From: Candidatus Jordarchaeia archaeon
Lineage (GTDB): Archaea > Asgardarchaeota > Jordiarchaeia > Jordiarchaeales > Freyrarchaeaceae
Direction: 5' to 3'
Length of the DNA stretch: 12,170 nt
Assembly (NCBI GenBank): GCA_018383835.1
Contig: JAHAWR010000002.1
Span: forward strand, 1-12,170
Positions 1 through 3,359 of this stretch are shown here, piece by piece. The notes under the pieces are model-generated. The model had not been told where the DNA came from and ran no database searches. It saw only the letters and a list, made by a program, of their open reading frames with translations. The first letter of the stretch is position 1; the number at the start of each line of letters is the position of its first letter. The translations under genes and the position numbers were made by a program.

Positions 1-900
1 TATTATGAGTTCCGCTTCAGTCCCCCTGTGAGAGCTGATTTTTCGGAGCTGGCTAAGGCCACTGAGGCTTTCTGCCCCTTTTGCCCTGATAAGATTGAGG
101 TGGCTACACCGAGGTTCCCGGAAGAGTTCGTCTCGGGTGGGCGGATAAGGGTTGGGGAAGCTGTAGTGGTGCCTAACCTTATGCCCTACTCCCAACATAG
201 TGCAGTCACAGTGGTTTGCCGGAAACACTTCGTCGGGCTAACAGAGTTTACGCAGAAAGTTCTGGCTGACGCCCTCTCAGCTTCGCAGGAGTACTTTAAA
301 AAAGTAGTCATCCACGACAAGTCGCAGAAGCACTTTCTCATAGTCTGGAACTTCATGCCGCCCTCGGGAGGCAGCATGATTCACCCTCACCTTCAGCCGG
401 TCAGCTACGAGGAGCCCATGGGCTACTACGCGAAGCAATTCGAAGCTTCGAGAAAGTTCTACGAGGAGCACGGCCGCAGCTTCTGGCAACACCTCGTAGA
501 GGAAGAAAATTTGCTGGGGGAACGATACGTGGGTGCGACGGGCTCCGTCCACTGGCTTACAGCCTTCGCCCCGAGAAGCTACATCTTCGAAGTCATCGCC
601 GTATTCCCCGAAAAAACATCCATACTGGAACTTGATCAGAATAACATAGAAGACTTCACCGATGGGCTCGTCAGAATCCTAAAGTACATGGACACGCTGA
701 ACATCTCCAGCTTCAACCTCATCCTCCAGTCAGGATCCCCAGACGAGCAACACTACAGAGTTAACGCCTCAATCATACCCAGATTCACACTGCCACCACT
801 AGGAACATCAGACGTCGCATCCCTCCGCGCACTAAACGACCTCTCAGTATGCTATAGGAAGCCGGAAACCACATGCACAGAACTCAAACAGCACTTCTAA
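1..900 (+). CDS. galT: GalT-like hexose-1-phosphate uridylyltransferase (5' truncated)
   Basis: This is a nucleotidyltransferase of the GalT branch of the HIT superfamily, which moves a UMP (or other NMP) group between a hexose phosphate and a nucleotide sugar in the cytoplasm. The visible signatures are a CPFC zinc-type cysteine pair near the N-terminal end of the visible part, and HPHLQ, the His-Pro-His motif whose second His is the covalently uridylylated residue in GalT. The frame is open to the first base of the window (YYEFRFSPPV precedes the GTG at 28), so the GTG at 28 is probably internal and the true start lies upstream; 299 residues are seen, against about 330-350 in the family. 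It ends with TAA at 898-900. Substrate (galactose versus another sugar) cannot be settled from the motifs; archaeal members are often annotated as GalT without assay. The next intact gene on this strand is a tRNA about 800 bp downstream. Confidence 0.85.
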   Translation, partial: YYEFRFSPPVRADFSELAKATEAFCPFCPDKIEVATPRFPEEFVSGGRIRVGEAVVVPNLMPYSQHSAVTVVCRKHFVGLTEFTQKVLADALSASQEYFKKVVIHDKSQKHFLIVWNFMPPSGGSMIHPHLQPVSYEEPMGYYAKQFEASRKFYEEHGRSFWQHLVEEENLLGERYVGATGSVHWLTAFAPRSYIFEVIAVFPEKTSILELDQNNIEDFTDGLVRILKYMDTLNISSFNLILQSGSPDEQHYRVNASIIPRFTLPPLGTSDVASLRALNDLSVCYRKPETTCTELKQHF

Positions 901-944
901 ACCTTATCAACAGATTGCGTCAGTGGTGTTAAGTTTTCCGGTAA

Positions 945-1127
945 GAATCCACCTTCAAGTCTCCACGTCAGCCGTTAAGCATCTACGAACTAGACAGAAT
1001 TCACAGTCTCAAGCTAAAAAGGAAACTTAATAACAGATTAAAAAGACCCACTAGATTCATCTGGAATCATCCGTTCTCGGCGACTAAATAGCATAATTAA
1101 AGTTAAGAAAGTGGATGAATAGGATGA
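945..1127 (+). pseudogene. remnant of a TnpB (IS200/IS605/IS607 OrfB) gene
   Basis: An open frame from 945 to the TAG at 1089 contains IYELDRIHSLKLKRK followed by LKRPTR. This resembles the segment just after RuvC-I in TnpB proteins, for example DLRKLFHIHRVCELKRRRL followed by KASRKPS in the intact TnpB at 3360-4685 of this window. After a one- or two-base frame change the next bases read SRRLNSIIKVKKV, which lines up with SRRERNRARDFIHKV of the intact copy. About 60 codons survive, with no start, no catalytic Asp and no zinc ribbon. It looks derived from a different TnpB than the nearby one. The assignment rests on a short by-eye match and should be taken as probable only. Confidence 0.4.
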
Positions 1128-1301
1128 GACTCCCTCCAGTGAACTAGAGAAAGAGCTCGAAGAGAGCTGAGAGGTCATAGAGGTCATAGTAAGGAGGCGC
1201 TGGGGCGCATAATTCCCAAAGAGGAAAGGTCGACCTCACAAGTTTCTTTGAGAGTGTAGATGGAAGGCCGGCGACTAGAATGAGTTCGAGGAGGTTCTAC
1301 A

Positions 1302-1460
1302 GTGAAGTTTCTCGATGATAATATCATCTACGCTTACTATAAAGCCTAAGGAGATGTTAAGAGCGAGAAATCGAAACTAAATAAGGCTGAAAGAAAAACT
1401 CTACCACGTCTTGCCGTACAACTTCACTTTATCCTATTCATGTTCCACACCTTTCCATGA
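1302..1460 (+). pseudogene. remnant of a PIN-domain (VapC-like) toxin
   Basis: A GTG at 1302, preceded by a good ribosome site (GAGGAGG at 1288-1294), begins VKFLDDNIIYAYYKA and then meets TAA at 1347. The frame continues past the stop with a basic, helical-looking stretch (GDVKSEKSKLNKAERK) to a TGA at 1458-1460. LDDN followed by hydrophobic residues and YAY is the N-terminal motif of PIN RNases, where the first Asp binds the catalytic metal. A full VapC has about 130 residues, so only the first third is represented and it is interrupted. The start overlaps an upstream TGA (GTGA), as in vapBC operons. Likely a dead toxin-antitoxin locus. Confidence 0.45.
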
Positions 1461-1506
1461 AACACTCAACCACAAAAACATAAACAATAAAACGATAACG
1501 TTTAAA

Positions 1507-1594
1507 TGGCGGCCCCGAGGGGATTCGAACCCCCGACACCCGGCTTAGGAGGCCGGTACCCTCTCAGAACACATCCTGGCTGGGTTACGGGGCC
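1507..1594 (-). tRNA. tRNA-Arg(CCT) with enlarged D-loop
   Basis: Read on the minus strand, the acceptor arm is GGCCCCG (1594-1588) pairing with CGGGGCC (1517-1511), discriminator G at 1510 and an encoded CCA at 1509-1507. The anticodon arm CCGGC-CTCCTAA-GCCGG (1556-1540) gives anticodon CCT (1549-1547), decoding AGG. The T-arm is GGGGG-TTCGAAT-CCCCT (1534-1518). The D-stem ACCC/GGGT (1585-1582, 1561-1558) encloses a 20-nt loop, about ten longer than usual. Within it CAGGA-TGTG-TTCTG can form a 5-bp hairpin, so a very small intron of about 10-12 nt near position 20 is the likely reason; the exact boundaries cannot be fixed by eye. A box A-like TTAAAAAAT lies at about 1623-1631, some 33 nt upstream. 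Confidence 0.88.
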
Positions 1595-1660
1595 ACAACC
1601 AATAAATCCTAAGAACCTCACAATTTTTTAACTCTTTTCCCCCAAAAGTTGCGGGAAAAA

Positions 1661-1668
1661 TTTAAGTA
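1661..1668 (+). promoter_or_regulatory. box A (TATA) for tRNA-Gly
   Basis: TTTAAGTA preceded by a purine-rich BRE-like GGGAAAAA lies about 30 bases upstream of the first base of the tRNA-Gly gene, the expected spacing for archaeal TBP/TFB-driven transcription. Confidence 0.6.
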
Positions 1669-1697
1669 TAATCGCCATTTCTATCCAGAAATTGGGC

Positions 1698-1790
1698 GCG
1701 GGCGTAGTCCAGCCTGGTCTAAGACATCGGCCTGCCACGCCGAGGACCCGGGTGGCTGCAAGCCAGGGAATTCAAATCCCGGCGCCCGCA
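1698..1790 (+). tRNA. tRNA-Gly(GCC) with a T-arm intron
   Basis: Acceptor arm GCGGGCG (1698-1704) pairs with CGCCCGC (1783-1789), discriminator A at 1790; CCA is not encoded. The D-arm starts GTCC (1707-1710) and closes with AGAC (1722-1725). The anticodon arm TCGGC-CTGCCAC-GCCGA (1727-1743) gives anticodon GCC (1734-1736). The T-stem CCGGG (1748-1752) and CCCGG (1778-1782) should enclose the seven-base loop TTCAAAT (1771-1777), but 18 extra bases (about 1753-1770) lie between the 5' strand of the stem and the loop. They contain the hairpin TGGCT-GCA-AGCCA. Removing them gives a normal 75-nt tRNA, so this is a non-canonical T-arm intron; its ends are ambiguous by a base or two because a T occurs at both junctions. 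Confidence 0.92.
1753..1770 (+). other. non-canonical intron in the tRNA-Gly T-arm
   Basis: These 18 bases interrupt an otherwise perfect T-arm. The hairpin TGGCT/AGCCA with a GCA loop would be the intron-side helix of a relaxed bulge-helix-bulge; exon CCC (1747-1749) can pair with intron GGG (1766-1768) as the central helix. T-arm introns are known in Thermoproteales tRNAs and are removed by the heteromeric splicing endonuclease. The exact cut sites are inferred. Confidence 0.75.
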
Positions 1791-1801
1791 CATTCTTCTT
1801 C

Positions 1802-1850
1802 TTTCAATTCACTATATTTTTTCAATTCCCTAGGGATTTTGGCTTTTGAG
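1802..1850 (+). repeat. tRNA 3'-flank motif TTTCAATTC, copies 1 and 2
   Basis: TTTCAATTC occurs at 1802-1810 and again at 1820-1828, where it extends to TTTCAATTCCCT followed by a G/T-rich run. The same 12 bases recur at 3072-3083 downstream of tRNA-Trp, followed by a similar GGATTTT...TTTTTGA sequence. Between the two copies a run of T (1815-1822) is a plausible terminator for the tRNA-Gly transcript. Function of the shared motif is unknown. Confidence 0.5.
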
Positions 1851-1898
1851 TGTGGGTAATGCAGAAAATAATACAGAAAAATTAGGGGAGTTGTGGTG

Positions 1899-2735
1899 TT
1901 ATATTTTCGTTTTTAGCCATTCATCTATGTCTTTGAGGACTTTTTCTTTTTCTAGTTCGTTGAGTATTTCGTGGTACATGCCGTCGTAGACTTTCATTGT
2001 GAAGTCCTTTTGTTTTACTTTTTCTGCTAGTTCTATGCTTCCTTTAGGGTTTACCAGCTTGTCTTCTCCAGCTACTAATAGCAGCGTTGGAACCTCGAGT
2101 TTGTCGGCGTTTTCGAGAACCTTATTCATGGCTCTAACGAACTCCACAGCGAACTTGGCTGTAATCGTTTTGAATACTAGTGGGTCATTGGCGTATGCTT
2201 CGCATATTTTTTTGTCATGTGATAGAGTGTAAGGGTCTATCTGGCTCGGTATTTCTTGTTTGGGGTTTGTCTTCGCGAGCTCCTCGAGCATTTTCATCGT
2301 CCCGGCATCGATGTCACTTGCAAGCCTTAATGCTGGGGAGGACAGGATCAAATAGTTTATTTTCCTCGGGCTCTTGAGAACATATAATAGGGCTATTGTT
2401 CCTCCCATGCTGTGGCCGAGGAGGATGAGCTTCTTTCCCTTCTCTTTTTCCTTAACCATGTTGATGAAGGTGTCTAGATCCTCCACGTAGTCGTCGAAGC
2501 TGTCCACGTATCCTCTGTCTCCCTCGGAGAGCCCGTGGCCCCTGTGGTCTAGGGCATAAAAGGCAATCCCCTTATTGGCGAAATGTTCTGCCACGTGCTT
2601 ATACCTCCCCGAGTACTCAGCTAACCCGTGCGCCACAACCATGACAGCCTTGACGCTTTCAGGCCTCCAGGTCTGGTAATATATTTTCAGCCCACCTTTC
2701 CCCTCAATCATCCCCTCCTCATGAACAACCTTCAA
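1899..2735 (-). CDS. alpha/beta hydrolase, monoacylglycerol-lipase-like
   Basis: A 278-residue serine hydrolase of the alpha/beta fold, resembling monoacylglycerol lipases/lysophospholipases (Hydrolase_4 type). Visible features: oxyanion-region HGLAEYSGRY (36-45), HRGHGLSEG (64-72), nucleophile elbow GHSMGG with Ser109, acid Asp225 in AGEDKLVNP and His255 in MYHEILNE, i.e. a complete Ser-Asp-His triad at the usual spacing. No signal peptide, so it acts inside the cell, probably on short lipid or other ester substrates. The TTG at 2735 is chosen because GGGGG lies 9 bases upstream; an ATG at residue 9 preceded by GAGGAGG is an alternative. A box A lies at 2783-2791. It is transcribed alone, divergently from tRNA-Trp and toward tRNA-Gly. 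Exact substrate is not predictable. Confidence 0.9.
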   Translation of the reverse strand: MKVVHEEGMIEGKGGLKIYYQTWRPESVKAVMVVAHGLAEYSGRYKHVAEHFANKGIAFYALDHRGHGLSEGDRGYVDSFDDYVEDLDTFINMVKEKEKGKKLILLGHSMGGTIALLYVLKSPRKINYLILSSPALRLASDIDAGTMKMLEELAKTNPKQEIPSQIDPYTLSHDKKICEAYANDPLVFKTITAKFAVEFVRAMNKVLENADKLEVPTLLLVAGEDKLVNPKGSIELAEKVKQKDFTMKVYDGMYHEILNELEKEKVLKDIDEWLKTKI

Positions 2736-2782
2736 TACATCAAACCCCCTTACAGCGCTACAATAAACCCCACATTCGCTGA

Positions 2783-2791
2783 TTTAAAAAT
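2783..2791 (-). promoter_or_regulatory. box A for the alpha/beta hydrolase gene
   Basis: On the minus strand ATTTTTAAAT-like sequence lies about 50 bases upstream of the TTG start, which would place the transcript start near 2760 and leave a leader of roughly 25 bases containing the GGGGG ribosome site. Confidence 0.5.
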
Positions 2792-2818
2792 TTTCATCTG
2801 AGTGCTGAAAGAAAGAAA

Positions 2819-2825
2819 TATATAA
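2819..2825 (+). promoter_or_regulatory. box A for tRNA-Trp
   Basis: TATATAA preceded by the purine-rich GAAAGAAA (BRE-like) sits 27-33 bases upstream of the tRNA-Trp 5' end, the standard archaeal spacing. Confidence 0.65.
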
Positions 2826-2865
2826 CACAGTGGCAGAACATTCTTCTCGATGGGGGCGTAGCGCA

Positions 2866-2892
2866 GCTAGAACGGCCATACGTGGTAAAGTA
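2866..2892 (+). other. insertion (intron) in the tRNA-Trp D-loop
   Basis: The D-loop spans 2865-2892 (28 nt) instead of 8-12. A CCA-TACG-TGG hairpin (2876-2885) marks the insertion. Which of the two GG pairs (2874-2875 or 2884-2885) is the conserved G18-G19 cannot be decided, so the ends within this interval are open. Confidence 0.65.
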
Positions 2893-2908
2893 GCGCGGCT
2901 GGCTCCAG

Positions 2909-2991
2909 AAGCAATGAGAGCAAACTGGTGCGCTGACCGAAGAATGATGACCTTCTGGAGCTCGGAGCCGGAGAGCTAAACCCCCGGAGGC
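2909..2991 (+). other. canonical anticodon-loop intron of tRNA-Trp
   Basis: Bases CTCC (2903-2906) pair with GGAG (2986-2989) as the 4-bp central helix of a bulge-helix-bulge motif, with 3-nt bulges AGA (2907-2909) and GCA (2990-2992). Cleavage after the second base of each bulge frees the intron 2909-2991 and joins G37 to A38. The helix expected on the intron side directly next to the motif is missing in the primary sequence (see the finding on the repeated CCGGAG). Confidence 0.8.
2914..2966 (+). ncRNA. box C/D guide RNA inside the tRNA-Trp intron
   Basis: Order: box C ATGAGAG (2914-2920), 12-nt spacer, D' CTGA (2933-2936), 7 nt, C' ATGATGA (2944-2950), 12-nt spacer, D CGGA (2963-2966). 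Both 12-nt spacers match the archaeal C/D sRNP norm. The D' guide AACTGGTGC (2923-2931) is fully complementary to 2990-2998, and the fifth base before D' (G2928) pairs with C2993, tRNA position 39. The D guide CTTCTGGAGC (2952-2961) is fully complementary to 2902-2911, and the fifth base before D (G2958) pairs with C2905, anticodon position 34. So it should direct 2'-O-methylation of C34 and C39 by fibrillarin/Nop5/L7Ae, as known for Haloferax and other archaeal tRNA-Trp introns (C34 and U39). Boxes C and D are degenerate, C' and D' perfect. Confidence 0.88.
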
Positions 2992-3010
2992 ACCAGTTGG
3001 TCGTGGGTTC

Positions 3011-3031
3011 ACCCTTTCGCGAGGGGCCCTC
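3011..3031 (+). other. intron in the tRNA-Trp T-loop
   Basis: Twenty-one bases separate TTC (3008-3010) from AAGT (3032-3035) of the T-loop. The insert can fold as CCCT(3012-3015) with AGGG (3022-3025). Its removal restores the seven-base loop TTCAAGT between a perfect 5-bp T-stem. Ends may shift by one or two bases. Confidence 0.75.
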
Positions 3032-3070
3032 AAGTCCCACCGCCCCCATCAATTTCACCCCGTTATTTTT

Positions 3071-3100
3071 CTTTCAATTCCCTGGATTTTTGTTTTTGAA
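3071..3100 (+). repeat. tRNA 3'-flank motif, copy 3
   Basis: CTTTCAATTCCCT (3071-3083) repeats the sequence found behind tRNA-Gly (12 identical bases at 1820-1831) and is likewise followed by GGATTTT and a T/G run. It starts 23 bases after the tRNA-Trp end, directly before the G/T-rich tract. Confidence 0.5.
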
Positions 3101-3298
3101 ATGGTTTGTTGTTTTGTTTGTTTGTTTTTGTTTGTTTTGTGGGTGGTTTTTCGATTATCTATTTTTTGTTTTTTAGGGGGGTTTGTTGGGTGGTTGGTTT
3201 GTGGTGTGGTTTTTTCTGGGTTTTTGCTGGGTTTCTGGTTTTTGTTGGTGGTTGGGTGTGGTTTTTAGTGGGTTTTCGGGGGTTAGTTTTTTGGGTGG
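3086..3298 (+). other. extreme G+T-rich tract
   Basis: By hand count only about 13 of the 198 bases from 3101 to 3298 are A or C, so the plus strand is about 93% G+T. The first half is T-dominated (TTTG units), the second half G-dominated with many GGG runs. It lies between the tRNA-Trp transcript unit and the convergent tnpB. An open frame across it (MLFCLFVFV...) exists only because stop codons need A, and is not regarded as a gene. No comparable tract occurs elsewhere in the window. Confidence 0.85.
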
Positions 3299-3311
3299 CC
3301 TCGCTGCAGTA

Positions 3312-3329
3312 GAAGCCTCCTGAGGTTTC
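3312..3329 (-). ncRNA. hairpin downstream of tnpB, candidate omegaRNA 3' part or element end
   Basis: On the minus strand GAAACCTC (3329-3322) pairs with GAGGCTTC (3319-3312) with one A/C mismatch and a tiny loop. It lies 31 bases beyond the tnpB stop. TnpB proteins of this type use a guide (omega) RNA made from the 3' end of tnpB plus the element's right end, so a stable hairpin here is a reasonable candidate for part of that RNA; it could equally be a terminator-like or chance structure. Confidence 0.35.
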
Positions 3330-3359
3330 CCTCAAAGTCCTCGTCAGTTTTCTTTCTCT

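Larger units (their letters stand above)
901..1506. other. gene-free stretch with decayed gene remnants
   Basis: No intact coding region is present in these 606 bases. Two remnants are described separately: a TnpB-like scrap (about 945-1127) and a PIN-domain toxin scrap (1302-1460). Between them (about 1130-1301) short open pieces broken by stops lie where a VapB-type antitoxin would sit upstream of a VapC; one piece ends in a TGA that overlaps the GTG of the PIN remnant, the usual arrangement of such pairs, but the antitoxin sequence itself is not recognisable. The last 45 bases are AT-rich and would serve as the 3' flank of the minus-strand tRNA-Arg gene. Confidence 0.6.
2852..3048 (+). tRNA. 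tRNA-Trp(CCA) with three introns
   Basis: Acceptor GGGGGCG (2852-2858) pairs with CGCCCCC (3041-3047), discriminator A at 3048, CCA not encoded. D-stem GCGC (2861-2864) pairs with GCGC (2893-2896) but the loop between is 28 nt and contains a CCA-TACG-TGG hairpin, implying an insertion of about 15-18 nt. The anticodon stem GCTGG (2898-2902)/CCAGT (2993-2997) holds the loop CTCCAG plus A2992, anticodon CCA (2905-2907). It is split after position 37 by an 83-nt intron (2909-2991) at the canonical site. Variable loop TGGTC; T-stem GTGGG (3003-3007)/CCCAC (3036-3040), with the loop TTC-AAGT split by about 21 nt (3011-3031) that can fold as a CCCT...AGGG hairpin. Taking all three out leaves a standard tRNA. 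Tryptophan is the one archaeal tRNA whose long intron classically carries a C/D guide, and it does so here. Confidence 0.93.

Noticed and set aside
1649..1849. Open frame across the tRNA-Gly gene
   Set aside because: It is the tRNA gene and its flanks read as codons; the tRNA fold explains the sequence.
1999..2377. Plus-strand open frames within the alpha/beta hydrolase gene
   Set aside because: Antisense to a gene with a complete catalytic triad; no ribosome sites or family similarity.
2794..3058. Two minus-strand open frames across the tRNA-Trp gene
   Set aside because: Antisense to a well-supported tRNA with introns; high GC in stems explains the lack of stops.
1801..3083. CTTTCAATTC copies as CRISPR repeats (reverse complement GAATTGAAAG resembles crenarchaeal repeat ends)
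   Set aside because: Only two or three copies at irregular distances (about 18 and 1250 bases), no constant repeat of 24 or more bases and no spacers; a tRNA-flank motif is the simpler reading.
3106..3312. Open frame for a very hydrophobic 68-residue peptide (MLFCLFVFV...)
   Set aside because: It exists only because the G/T tract lacks A and so lacks stops; the G/T codons TTT, GTT, TTG, GGT and TGG inevitably give Phe, Val, Leu, Gly and Trp. There is no ribosome site.
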